From assembly GCA_016712045.1 (NCBI GenBank), contig JADJRV010000016.1, positions 1 through 64,000 on the forward strand: 64,000 nucleotides of DNA, written 5' to 3'. Position numbers and translations under genes: made by a program. The notes beneath the pieces were generated by a model. It was not told the origin of the DNA and did no database searches. It was given only the letters and a program-made list of their open reading frames with translations. Shown here one piece after another: positions 36,956-45,161 of this stretch (position 1 is the first letter of the stretch; each line of letters opens with the position of its first letter). This DNA comes from Chloracidobacterium sp. (GTDB lineage: Bacteria; Acidobacteriota; Blastocatellia; Pyrinomonadales; Pyrinomonadaceae).

Positions 36956-37377
36956 GTAGGCTGAGTGTCGCCCTCGACCCATTCTTCGCCGTCGGCGTAA
37001 ACCTCTTTTTTCCAGATCGGGACGGTGCGTTTTAGTTCCTTGATGAGCCACTCGCAAGCGGCGAATGCCGCTTTGCGGTGAGGTGCCGCGACTGAGATAA
37101 CAACACTCGTCTCCCCGATCTCAAGTTTACCCACGCGGTGAACGATCCCAACATTTGATATCTCAAATTCTGTTTTCGCCGCCTCGACCAGCTTTTGCAT
37201 CTCTTTGAGAGCCATCGGCTCGTATGCCTCGTATTCGAGATACAGCGTCTCCCGCCCTTTTGTAAATTGCCGCACATAACCATCGAGCGTCACCGTCGCA
37301 CCGCACTCCGGCGGGACAGCGCGGCGGGCGACGCTCGTGATATCGATGGGGTCGGTTGTGAGTTCGGCGAAATCCAT
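36952..37377 (-). CDS. moaE: Molybdopterin synthase catalytic subunit
   Basis: MoaE combines with thiocarboxylated MoaD to add two sulfurs to cyclic pyranopterin monophosphate. The sequence has GATVTLDGYVR, the conserved VGIVHRVGKLEIGE and VAAPHRKAAFAACEW, and the catalytic-lysine region PIWKKEVYADGEEWVEG. The 141-residue length is typical. moaD lies 630 bp upstream on the same strand, but a small repeat protein on the opposite strand separates them. Confidence 0.94.
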   Translation of the reverse strand: MDFAELTTDPIDITSVARRAVPPECGATVTLDGYVRQFTKGRETLYLEYEAYEPMALKEMQKLVEAAKTEFEISNVGIVHRVGKLEIGETSVVISVAAPHRKAAFAACEWLIKELKRTVPIWKKEVYADGEEWVEGDTQPT

Positions 37378-37393
37378 GTGTTTGCGTTTCTGA

Positions 37394-37403
37394 CGCGCGG
37401 GCC
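37394..37403. repeat. Solo half of the ACGCGCGGGC palindromic element
   Basis: The decamer ACGCGCGGGC, in the context TTCTGACGCGCGGGCCTCTAC, matches the outer end of the arm at 16483-16507. No partner arm lies nearby. It may be a remnant or partial copy of that element. Confidence 0.35.
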
Positions 37404-37476
37404 TCTACATTTTTTGTTCACTTTTCAAACCAAATGATATATATTTCCGTCTAAACTACCACACTATTTTTGCGAG

Positions 37477-38002
37477 GTGCCGATCATGTTTAGAATTACG
37501 TTACTTCTACTAACGCTGAGCTTTCTTGGAGCATCATTTTTAGTGACCGGATCTGAACCGTCTGTCGATGCCAGTGCCCTGCCAGTCGCAAAACCCACGC
37601 CGACACGGAAGCGCACACCAACGAGGCCCACAACGGCCGCGACGCCCCGCAGCCAAACCGCAGCCAACACAACAACCACGACAACCGCCAACGGCCAGCC
37701 GCCGAACGGGATACACGGCGACGTATTTGAAGGCACGGGCATCAAGACCAAGCGAAAAACCTCGCCGGGTGTTCAGGTCCCGACAAACAACTCAAACGCC
37801 CGTTCGACTAACACCACTACGACAACCGCCAACGGCCAGCCGCCAAACGGGATATACGGCGACGTACAAAGGCACGGGCATCAAGACCAAGCGAAAGAAC
37901 TCCGCGGCCTCGTCCGTACCGGCCAATAATGCCAACACGACCCAGGGCCAACCGGCTACTTCGACTGCGAAACCAAAAAAACAAAAACGCCGGAAAAACT
38001 GA
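37477..38002 (+). CDS. Exported Thr/Pro-rich protein with internal repeats, one frame break
   Basis: An unrecognised secreted protein of about 175 residues. A signal peptide (MFRITLLLLTLSFLGASFLV) leads into a region rich in Thr, Pro, Asn and Gln. A 47-residue unit is repeated: TTTTTTANGQPPNGIHGDV then EGTGIKTKRK, and again TTTTTANGQPPNGIYGDV then KGTGIKTKRK. Comparing the two copies shows that two bases are missing near 37868 (GTACAAAGGC, should be like GTATACAAAGGC), which breaks the frame. The Lys/Arg-rich tail ends KPKKQKRRKN. The gene lies on the plus strand between moaE and moaD, both minus. It could be an adhesin or a cell-surface structural peptide. Confidence 0.6.
37680..37866 (+). 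repeat. 141-bp tandem duplication inside the repeat-protein gene
   Basis: The 46-bp block ending GGCGACGTA at 37680-37725 recurs at 37821-37866 with only two differences, a spacing of 141 bp. The downstream GGCACGGGCATCAAGACCAA is also duplicated (from 37733 and from 37872). The high identity suggests recent duplication or ongoing copy-number change. Confidence 0.75.
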
Positions 38003-38004
38003 CC

Positions 38005-38244
38005 TCAGCCGCCGCTGACAGCCGTGAATATCGCCAGCTCGTCACCGTCGCGTAGTATTTCGTCGCCGGCAGCGTATTGCTGATTGACGGAAAAATGAAG
38101 ACGGTGTTTTGCGAGCGGCGGATGGTCGCTGACCAACTTTTCGAAAATGTCCGCCGCTTTTGATGCAGCCGGTAATTCGAGCTCAATCCGGCGTTGGCCG
38201 GCAATGTCGGCGGTGGCTCCAAAAAATAAGACTTGAATCTTCAT
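38005..38244 (-). CDS. moaD: Molybdopterin synthase sulfur-carrier subunit
   Basis: A 79-residue ubiquitin-like sulfur carrier ending in the essential Gly-Gly (FTAVSGG). The start at the ATG of MKIQVLFFGAT is preferred; an ATG at 38259 adds five residues. The sequence LRDGDELAIFTAV is typical for MoaD. The C-terminal Gly would be adenylated by a MoeB/ThiF-like enzyme, none of which is in this window. thiG and thiS lie upstream on the same strand. Confidence 0.9.
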   Translation of the reverse strand: MKIQVLFFGATADIAGQRRIELELPAASKAADIFEKLVSDHPPLAKHRLHFSVNQQYAAGDEILRDGDELAIFTAVSGG

Positions 38245-38283
38245 AGACTTTGCACACACTCCCTACCGGTCGTGTTTCCGCCT

Positions 38284-39054
38284 TTATTTAATCGCCCCTT
38301 CGATCGGGCTTGATGCTGAGGCATAAAGGCGTTTTGGCATACGGCCTGAGAGGTACGCGAGGCGGCCGGCTTGGACGGCGTAGTTCATGGCGGTTGCCAT
38401 ACGGGCGGCGTCGCTTGCCTCGGCGATGGCGGTGTTCATTAGGATCGCGTCGGCTCCGAGTTCCATGGCGATCGCGGCATCGCTGGGGACACCAACACCG
38501 GCATCGACGATGATCGTTGCGTCGGGTAATTGTTCACGCATGATGCGAAGATTTGAAGGGTTTTGCACGCCCATTCCCGACCCGATCGGAGCCGCGAGCG
38601 GCATTACCGCCGAGCATCCGGCATCGAGTAATTTCTTTGCCATTATCAGATCGTCGGTAAAATACGGCAGCACGATAAAGCCCTCTTTAACCAAAACCCT
38701 TGCTGCTTCGAGCGTCTGTTCATTATCGGGTAGCAGTGTTATTGGATCGCCAATGACCTCAAGCTTTATCCACTCAGTTTCGAGAGCTTCGCGAGCTAAG
38801 CGCGCTGTTCGAACGGCGTGTTCGGCGTCATAGCATCCGGCCGTGTTTGGCAGGATCTTCATCTTTGGGTCGAGATGATCGAGGAAAGATTCAGCAGAAC
38901 CGTCGAGGGGTACGCGATTGACGGCAACCGTCACCATCTCGGCACCCGATGCAATATGCGCGGCTTTCATCTCGTCATACGAACGGTATTTGCCTGTACC
39001 GATGATAAGGCGTGAAGAAAATGTTGTATTTGCGAGCGTAAAAGTATCTGACAT
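38284..39054 (-). CDS. thiG: Thiazole synthase
   Basis: ThiG builds the thiazole ring of thiamine from DXP, dehydroglycine and sulfur delivered by ThiS. The 256-residue chain has the opening SRLIIGTGKYRSYDEMK, the Schiff-base lysine in EWIKLEVIGD, PYFTDDLIMAKKLLDAGC, the APIGSGMGVQNP phosphate-binding loop and VDAGVGVPSDAAIAMELGAD. It sits between moaD and thiS. Its substrate DXP also feeds dxr, encoded 20 kb away. Confidence 0.95.
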   Translation of the reverse strand: MSDTFTLANTTFSSRLIIGTGKYRSYDEMKAAHIASGAEMVTVAVNRVPLDGSAESFLDHLDPKMKILPNTAGCYDAEHAVRTARLAREALETEWIKLEVIGDPITLLPDNEQTLEAARVLVKEGFIVLPYFTDDLIMAKKLLDAGCSAVMPLAAPIGSGMGVQNPSNLRIMREQLPDATIIVDAGVGVPSDAAIAMELGADAILMNTAIAEASDAARMATAMNYAVQAGRLAYLSGRMPKRLYASASSPIEGAIK

Positions 39055-39070
39055 CTATAGAGCTAATTTT

Positions 39071-39096
39071 CACGCAAAGCCGCGAAGAACGCAAAG
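39071..39096. repeat. Short-period repeat (CACGCAAAG/CGCGAAGAA/CGCAAAG)
   Basis: Three imperfect units, CACGCAAAGC, CGCGAAGAA and CGCAAAG, fill the 42-bp gap between thiS and thiG up to the thiS stop codon. The repeat is of the same general type as those at 2854, 11845 and 62147. Function is unknown. Confidence 0.5.
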
Positions 39097-39306
39097 TTAG
39101 CCGCCGCCGACGAAGTGGACGACCTCGATCCGGTCGCCATCGCTGACGGGTGTTTGAGGCCAATTGGCGCGGCGGACGACAATGCCATTCATCTCGACCG
39201 CGAGCCGTTTTGCAGGCAGTTCGAGCTGGCCGACTAGTGTTTCGAGATCGATTTTGCCCTCGATCGGCAGTTGCTCGCCGTTTAGAGTGATAAGAATTTC
39301 GGACAC
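39097..39306 (-). CDS. thiS: Thiamine biosynthesis sulfur carrier
   Basis: A 69-residue ubiquitin-like protein ending HFVGGG, which provides the C-terminal glycine thiocarboxylate used by ThiG. The core LAVEMNGIVVRRANWPQTPV followed by SDGDRIEVVHFVGGG is characteristic. thiG follows after 42 bp. I looked for a TPP riboswitch in the 69 bp upstream and saw none. Confidence 0.92.
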   Translation of the reverse strand: MSEILITLNGEQLPIEGKIDLETLVGQLELPAKRLAVEMNGIVVRRANWPQTPVSDGDRIEVVHFVGGG

Positions 39307-39375
39307 AATTAAATACTCTTCTCTTCATCAGAGAATTTCAAATTTGAGATCTGAAATTTAAAACAAGCGGCGGGA

Positions 39376-40270
39376 TCAGCCGGGTGTGACGACGCGGCGG
39401 AGTTCGATCTCTTCGCCGGCGGCGATGGCTCTGATGAGTAGAGCGGCTCGGCCGGCGTCAAAATGCGGCAGCTGCATGTGGATCTTGGCGAGGCCGTTGG
39501 CGTCGGATCTGGCGTGAAATATTACGGGGCGAAAACTCGACCCGAGCACTTTGAGCATGATCTCGGCTCCGGCAACGACCTTACGTTCCGGTGCCGCGAC
39601 AGACCATGATGTTGACGGTGCGGCGGTCGCCGCCTTTGAATTTTGATTCGCCAAGTAGCTCGAGGCTCAGTTTCGTGTTAGTCGGACGTACTTGTCCGGA
39701 AAGCTCGCTGACGACCTCGACGGCACCTGCATCGAGGACTATTTCTTCTTCGATGATCGCTACGGCTTCGATCACCGGCTCGAGCGAATAGGGTTTTGAG
39801 GCAGCAATACGCGCGGTCTCGACATTGAGAGCGGTGACCTCTGTAATCGCAGCCGTTACCGGTTTCGCTACGGGTATGGACGCGGGTGCGACGGCAATGT
39901 CGGGTTCGGAAACGGCAACCTTAGCGTTTTTGGTCCGCTCCTTGCCCGTCATTTCTTTCAGCTCGTCGATGCGTCCCGCGCGGACAGCGGCGCATATTAG
40001 CTGATGCTGGCGGTTGACTCGTTCTGCAAGCTTTTTTTCGTCAAACGCACCGTTTGCCAGATCGTCGTAGGTGACGCGCTTGCTGGCGAGTATCGTCCCT
40101 TTGTCATAGACAAGCGACAATATCAGCCTCGTTTTCAAACCTTTGTCCTCGGTTTGAACGTGGTAGACCGTATTGCCGACCTTGATGTCTGTATTAAAGC
40201 CTGAGATCACGATGTCTATTTTCGACCAAATGATGCGGGAAAACGGCGTGTTTACGACACTTTCCGCCAT
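39376..40270 (-). CDS. Unrecognised cytoplasmic protein, one frame break
   Basis: A protein of about 297 residues that I do not recognise. The N-terminal 100 residues include FNTDIKVGNTVYHVQTEDKG and RVTYDDLANGAFDEKKLAER, a segment found in a group of conserved acidobacterial-type hypothetical proteins (recollection, untested). A variable Val/Ala/Glu-rich linker follows. The C-terminal 90 residues look like a beta-sandwich (VVAGAEIMLKVLGSSFRP, DANGLAKIHMQLPHFDAG). Near 39594 an extra G (ACCGGAACG) breaks the frame; after correction it joins RGT to ERKVVAGAE. No signal peptide. It lies upstream of thiS and divergent from nuoA. Confidence 0.6.
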
Positions 40271-40336
40271 TATGAAGTTAGCATACGCGGAAAGTTTGGG
40301 TCAACGAATAAATAGTTTCGCGATAAGCTGACTGCC

Positions 40337-40365
40337 TTGACACTAATTGGCGCTTAACTTACGAT
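40337..40365 (+). promoter_or_regulatory. Predicted sigma-70 promoter of the nuo operon
   Basis: TTGACA at 40337-40342 and TACGAT at 40360-40365 are separated by exactly 17 bp, a consensus -35 and a 4/6 -10 box. It lies in the only sizeable gap before nuoA, about 95 bp from the start codon, leaving room for a leader. The call rests on motif and position only. Confidence 0.55.
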
Positions 40366-40461
40366 TTAGTTTGTGCCAATATCCACAAGGTTTTGACGGT
40401 AAAGTTAGGAATTTTACGCATCTTTTTCGCTCTTTAATATTACCAGGGCGACGAGAAAGAC

Positions 40462-40941
40462 ATGTCTGAATACAACGTATTTGATTATGTGCCCATCGGG
40501 ATCATGTTTTTGGTCGCGGCGGGTTTTGGCGTCAGCCAACTGCTGGTCACGCAGCTGATCGGCCCACGTAAACGCACAGCGACAAAGCTGATGCCCTACG
40601 AATGCGGCAAAGACCCTGTTGGCGGAGCCCGCGACCGTTTTTCGGTCAAGTTTTACACCGTCGCCGTTATCTTTTTGTTGTTCGATATCGAAGTCTTATT
40701 CATCATCCCCTTTGCCGTTTCATTTAAGAGTTTGATCGCCGCCGGGCCTGTGGTTTTCGGCACGGTCGCTTTTATCGAGATAATGGTATTTATCTCGACG
40801 CTTATCGTCGGGTACATCTACGTTTGGAAAAAAGGGACGTTTGACTGGGGGTTACAAGCACGTGCCGAAGCCCGCGAAGAGGCCAAGATCATGGCAAAAC
40901 AGCGCCGCGAACTGGATGCTCAGGCGAAATTGGCCGCCTAA
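40462..40941 (+). CDS. nuoA: NADH-quinone oxidoreductase subunit A
   Basis: NuoA is a small membrane subunit at the junction of the two arms of complex I. Three membrane helices are visible; the conserved loop reads KLMPYECGKDPVGGARDRFS and the following helix VIFLLFDIEVLFIIPFAV has the acidic residues common to the family. At 159 residues it is longer than usual because of a charged, Ala-rich C-terminal tail (EAREEAKIMAKQRRELDAQA). It is the first gene of a 13-subunit cluster and follows a predicted promoter. Confidence 0.94.
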   Translation: MSEYNVFDYVPIGIMFLVAAGFGVSQLLVTQLIGPRKRTATKLMPYECGKDPVGGARDRFSVKFYTVAVIFLLFDIEVLFIIPFAVSFKSLIAAGPVVFGTVAFIEIMVFISTLIVGYIYVWKKGTFDWGLQARAEAREEAKIMAKQRRELDAQAKLAA

Positions 40942-40957
40942 ATCGGAAATTTAATAA

Positions 40958-41604
40958 ATGGGTCTCGAAAATCAATTATTCGAATCGCTGCCGGACGTTG
41001 TCACCGTCAAACTTGACGCTGTCATCAACTGGGCGCGTAAATCCAGCATCTGGCCGGCGACGTTTGGCCTGGCTTGCTGTGCCATCGAGATGATGAATAC
41101 CGTCTCGGCACGCAACGATATGTCGCGTTTTGGTGCGGAAACTTTCGAGCCAGCCCGCGACAGGCTGACGTGATGATCGTTTCCGGCCGCGTTTCGAGAA
41201 AGATGGCACCGGTGTTGCGAAGAATTTACGATCAGATGCCTGAGCCTAAGTGGGTGATCTCGATGGGTGCTTGTGCGACATCGGGCGGTGTGTTTGATAA
41301 TTACGCCATCGTACAGGGCGTCGATAAGGTTGTGCCGGTCGATATTTATGTGCCGGGATGCCCACCGCGACCCGAAATGCTCGTTCACGCGATCATGATG
41401 CTGCAGGACAAGATCATGAAAGAATCGGTCAAGGACCGCCGCGATACATATGAGCCCGAGTCTCGTGAATCGATCGTCCCGGGAACGTTGCCGGTAACCG
41501 AGGGCACGGCGCTCGAAAAAGAAATGGAGACGGATGTTGCGGCGGGCGAAACATCGAAGCCGTATTCGGTGCCGTCCAAGCACGAACGTCGACGTTCGTT
41601 CTAA
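40958..41604 (+). CDS. nuoB: NADH-quinone oxidoreductase subunit B, one frame break
   Basis: NuoB carries the N2 [4Fe-4S] cluster, the last electron carrier before quinone. Cluster cysteines are in FGLACCAIEMMN, MGACATSGG and VPGCPPRPE. Near 41147 one T is missing (ACTTTCGAG); with it restored the chain reads ETFRASPRQADVMIVSGRVS, the normal family sequence. The corrected product is about 215 residues with a 45-residue Glu/Ser/Thr-rich C-terminal tail. Uncorrected, the first piece would be only 71 residues and lack most ligands. Confidence 0.9.
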
Positions 41605-41615
41605 AAGATATCTTT

Positions 41616-42095
41616 ATGACTGAAAAGCTCCACGCATTTGTGGATAAGCTGAAAAGTGAGAATGAGGGCTGGGTAACAAGTGTTGCCGAGGCCTTTGACG
41701 AAGTGACGGTCACGGTTCCGCGTGAATCGATAGTTGATGTGTCCCGGTTTTTGCGTGACGAGCAAGGCTTTGATCTGCTCGCCGACTTATGCGGGTGCGA
41801 TCGCGGGCCTGAGGAAGATCCTCGTTTTGAGGTCAACTATCACCTGTTTTCAACAACGCACTACAGCCGTTTGCGGTTAAAAGTGCTTTTGGGCGAGGAC
41901 GCGGCCAATGTTACGACTGTTACTCAAATTTGGAAAACGGCTGATTGGCACGAACGCGAAACATACGATCTCGTCGGCATCAAGTTTGACGGCCATCCCG
42001 ATCTGCGGCGCATCTTGCTGCCGAGCGATTTTGACGGCCACGCGTTGAGAAAAGACTATCCGCTGCGAGGCTATGAGCCTTACAGCTTAAATTAG
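41616..42095 (+). CDS. nuoC: NADH-quinone oxidoreductase subunit C
   Basis: A 159-residue hydrophilic subunit of the peripheral arm. Characteristic elements are FDLLADLCGCDRG, the later TVTQIWKTADWHERETYDLV and GIKFDGHPDLRRILLPSDFD followed by GHALRKDYPLRGYEP. It is a separate polypeptide here rather than a NuoCD fusion; nuoD begins 3 bp after its stop codon. Confidence 0.94.
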   Translation: MTEKLHAFVDKLKSENEGWVTSVAEAFDEVTVTVPRESIVDVSRFLRDEQGFDLLADLCGCDRGPEEDPRFEVNYHLFSTTHYSRLRLKVLLGEDAANVTTVTQIWKTADWHERETYDLVGIKFDGHPDLRRILLPSDFDGHALRKDYPLRGYEPYSLN

Positions 42096-42097
42096 TA

Positions 42098-43318
42098 ATG
42101 GCAACTGCAGTAGAAAATTTTGCCGGACAGCCTGAGGTGCTTGACGGAGCGCTTGAGTCGCAGATGACGCTGTCGATGGGGCCGCAGCATCCATCGACGC
42201 ATGGCGTTTTGCGTCTTGATCTGCGTCTCGACGGCGAGCTGGTGATTAAGGCTATCCCCGACATCGGCTATCTCCACACGGGAATGGAGAAGCTGTTTGA
42301 ATACAAGAAATATCAACAGGGCATCGTCATCACCGACCGGATGGATTATCTCAATCCGTTCGGCAACAACCTCGCATATGTGATGGCGGCTGAGAAACTG
42401 CTGGGCCTCGAAATTCCTGAAAGGGCACAGGTTATCCGTGTGCTAATGTGCGAATTACAGCGTATCGCTTCGCACATGGTTTGGTTTGGCACGTCGTGTC
42501 TCGACATGGGGGCGATGACGCCGTTTTGGTTCACCTTTAAGGAACGCGAAAAGATCCTCAACCTGATCGAAGCCGCATCCGGCGGGCGAATGACGCCGAG
42601 CTATTTCCGCATCGGCGGCCTGATGATGGATCTGCCGGCGGGGTTTGATAATCGCGTCAGACAGTTTCTCGATGATTTCCCTGACGCTCTAAATACTTTT
42701 GACACGCTGATCACCGGCAACACGATCTGGCACAGCCGGACAAAAGGCGTTGGTATTATTTCGAAAGAAGATGCCATAGATTGGGGGCTGACCGGCCCTA
42801 GTTTAAGAGGTAGCGGCGTCGATCTTGATCTGCGTAAAGCCACTCCGTACAGCGGATATGAGACTTACGATTTTGAGGTTCCGGTTGAGACGGACGGTGA
42901 TGTGTGGTCGCGGTTCAAGGTTCGAATGCATGAACTGACCGAGAGCTACAAAATCGTCCGTCAGGCGCTCGAACGCCTCAAACCGGGCCCGATCAAAGCC
43001 GACGCGCCGAAGATCGTGCTGCCCGATCGCGACGATATGCGTAAGCATATGGATTCGCTGATCCACCATTTCCTGATCGTCGCCGAGGGCTTTAACGTAC
43101 CCGAAGGCGAGGTCTATCACGCCATCGAAGCGTCGAAAGGCGAGCTTGGCGTCTATATGAAATCAAACGGCGGCCCAAAACCCGAACGCGTCCACTTTCG
43201 CGGCCCTTCGTTCATAAATCTTTCGGCTTTGCCGGTCATGGCCGAGGGCGAAATGATCGCCGATGTTGTAGCAATTATCGGTAGCCTTGATATTGTGTTG
43301 GGGGAGATCGACAGGTAA
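42098..43318 (+). CDS. nuoD: NADH-quinone oxidoreductase subunit D
   Basis: The 49-kDa subunit, which forms the quinone-binding site with NuoB. The opening MGPQHPSTHGVLRLDLRLDG, the segment CELQRIASHMVWFGT and RGSGVDLDLRKATPYSGYE are conserved, and the end reads ALPVMAEGEMIADVVAIIGS with LDIVLGEIDR. The 406-residue length is normal. Its stop codon shares one base with the nuoE start (TAATG). Confidence 0.95.
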   Translation: MATAVENFAGQPEVLDGALESQMTLSMGPQHPSTHGVLRLDLRLDGELVIKAIPDIGYLHTGMEKLFEYKKYQQGIVITDRMDYLNPFGNNLAYVMAAEKLLGLEIPERAQVIRVLMCELQRIASHMVWFGTSCLDMGAMTPFWFTFKEREKILNLIEAASGGRMTPSYFRIGGLMMDLPAGFDNRVRQFLDDFPDALNTFDTLITGNTIWHSRTKGVGIISKEDAIDWGLTGPSLRGSGVDLDLRKATPYSGYETYDFEVPVETDGDVWSRFKVRMHELTESYKIVRQALERLKPGPIKADAPKIVLPDRDDMRKHMDSLIHHFLIVAEGFNVPEGEVYHAIEASKGELGVYMKSNGGPKPERVHFRGPSFINLSALPVMAEGEMIADVVAIIGSLDIVLGEIDR

Positions 43319-43851
43319 TGGCAGGAACGACAGCAACAAGTTATACCGACAAAGTCCTCGTCTCCGGCGAGGTGGCGGAGTTTTCGTCTGCCGTGATCGA
43401 CGAAATGAAAGCTCATGTCGCTAAGTATCCGGCGGATCGCAGCCGTTCGGCTTTGATACCGCTTTTGTTTGTCGTGCAGCGTGAACGCGGCGGATGGTTG
43501 GATAATCCGGGCATTAATTTTTTAGCGCAGTTTTTGAATTTAGAGGTGACTGACGTTTGGGAAACGGCGACGTTTTACTCGATGTTCAACCTGCGGCCCG
43601 TCGGCCGACATCACATCCAGATCTGCAAGACGCTGTCGTGCAAGATCATGGGCGAGCCGGAGATCACTGAGCATATTTGCTCGAAACTGGGCATTCATCC
43701 TGGCGAAACGACCGAGGACGGCAAATACACCGTCACGATGGTCGAGTGTCTGGGCAGCTGCGGCACGGCTCCGATGATGCAGATCGGGTTTGATTATCAC
43801 GAAGACCTGACGGTTGAGAAAGTGGATAAGATTTTGGCGGATTGTAAATAG
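43318..43851 (+). CDS. nuoE: NADH-quinone oxidoreductase subunit E
   Basis: A 177-residue thioredoxin-fold subunit with the N1a [2Fe-2S] cluster. The four ligands are in QICKTLSCKIMG (C-x4-C) and MVECLGSCGTAPMM (C-x3-C). The helical N-terminal part (YPADRSRSALIPLLFVVQRE) is typical. nuoF starts directly after its stop codon, and the E-F pair forms part of the NADH-oxidising module. Confidence 0.94.
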   Translation: MAGTTATSYTDKVLVSGEVAEFSSAVIDEMKAHVAKYPADRSRSALIPLLFVVQRERGGWLDNPGINFLAQFLNLEVTDVWETATFYSMFNLRPVGRHHIQICKTLSCKIMGEPEITEHICSKLGIHPGETTEDGKYTVTMVECLGSCGTAPMMQIGFDYHEDLTVEKVDKILADCK

Positions 43852-45161
43852 ATGGAGATCAAAGCACTAGGCTGCGAGCCGCTTTCACTGCGACGAGTGT
43901 TCATCAAAGATGGGCACACGCTCGACGTGTATAAAAAAGACGGCGGTTACAAGTCGCTTGAAAAAGCGCTTGGTATGACGCAGGACGCGATCATTCAAGA
44001 GGTAAAAGATTCTGCGCTTCGCGGACGCGGCGGTGCGGGATTTCCGAGCGGGATGAAGTGGTCGTTCGTTCCCCGCGATTCGCCAAAGCAAAATACATTG
44101 TTTGCAACGCAGACGAATCTGAGCCGGGTTCATTCAAAGATCGCTACTTGATGGAGTACGACCCGCACGCCCTGATCGAGGGCATGATCATCGCGGGCTA
44201 CACGCTTGGTTCGAATACGGGTTACGTGTATGGACGCGGCGAATATCGATACCTGCTCGACATAATGGATGTCGCGATCAATGAAGCACGGGCGGCAGGA
44301 TTGCTTGGCAAGAACATTCTCGGTTCGGGTTTGGATTTTGATCTGCATACGCATACGGGAGCGGGTGCCTATATCTGCGGCGAAGAGACTGCATTGCTTT
44401 CGAGCCTTGAGGGCTATCGCGGCCATCCGCGTTTGAAGCCGCCGTTTCCTGCGATCGAGGGTTTGTATGCATCCCCGACGATCGTTAATAACGTCGAGAC
44501 ATTGACCAGCATCCCGCAGATCATCAATATGGGCGGCATCGCCTGGCGTGACCTCGGCACCGAAAAATCGGGCGGCACAAAACTCTGGTCGATCAGCGGA
44601 CACGTCAAGAAACCCGGCGTTTACGAGCTGCCGATGGGCTACGCCGACATGGAAAAATTTATTCATGAAGACTGCGGCGGGATGCTTCGCGACGGCAAGA
44701 AATTGAAAGCCGTGATTCCGGGCGGTTCATCGGTTTACATCATTAACGCGGGCCAGATACTCGGGCAAAACGTCACGCTTGATTACGAGGGGCTCGTCGC
44801 GGCCGGCTCTATGCTCGGCACGGGCGGGATGATGGTGATGGATGAGACGGTCGATATCATGGAAACGACCAAAAATCTGACCGAGTTTTACAAACACGAA
44901 TCGTGCGGCTGGTGTACGCCTTGCCGCGAGGGAACCGACTGGCTGGTCAAGATATTTAACCGCATCTCGATCGGCGGCGGACGGCCTGAGGATGCACAGT
45001 TGATGCTCGATATCTGCGACAACATCGAGGGCAAATCGTTTTGTCCGCTTGGCGATGCCGCAGCGTGGCCGATACAGTCGGCGATCAAGCAGTTTCCGGG
45101 CGATTTTAAGAAATGGCTCGTTGATAATACTTCGGCAAACGGCGTTAGTCCGAATGTGTAA
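43852..45161 (+). CDS. nuoF: NADH-quinone oxidoreductase subunit F, one frame break
   Basis: The NADH- and FMN-binding subunit. The FMN/NADH region shows LRGRGGAGFPSGMKWSFVPR and, after correction, CNADESEPGSFKDRYLMEYD; GAGAYICGEETALLSSLEGY lies further on. The N3 [4Fe-4S] cluster ligands are in HESCGWCTPCREGTDW with a fourth Cys in SFCPLGDAAAW. Near 44090 one G is missing (AAAGCAAAA), which breaks the frame between RDSPK and AKYIVCNADE. The corrected product is about 436 residues. The following lipase gene starts within its stop codon. Confidence 0.92.

Noticed and set aside
39307..39375. Possible TPP riboswitch upstream of thiS
   Set aside because: The 69-bp gap lacks the conserved CUGAGA and ACCUGAU elements and is too short for the full aptamer. 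It contains only an AT-rich inverted repeat (AATTTCA/TGAAATT).
43852..44151. Separate 99-residue protein at the nuoF start
   Set aside because: It is the N-terminal part of NuoF, cut off by a missing G; the correct chain continues in the next frame.
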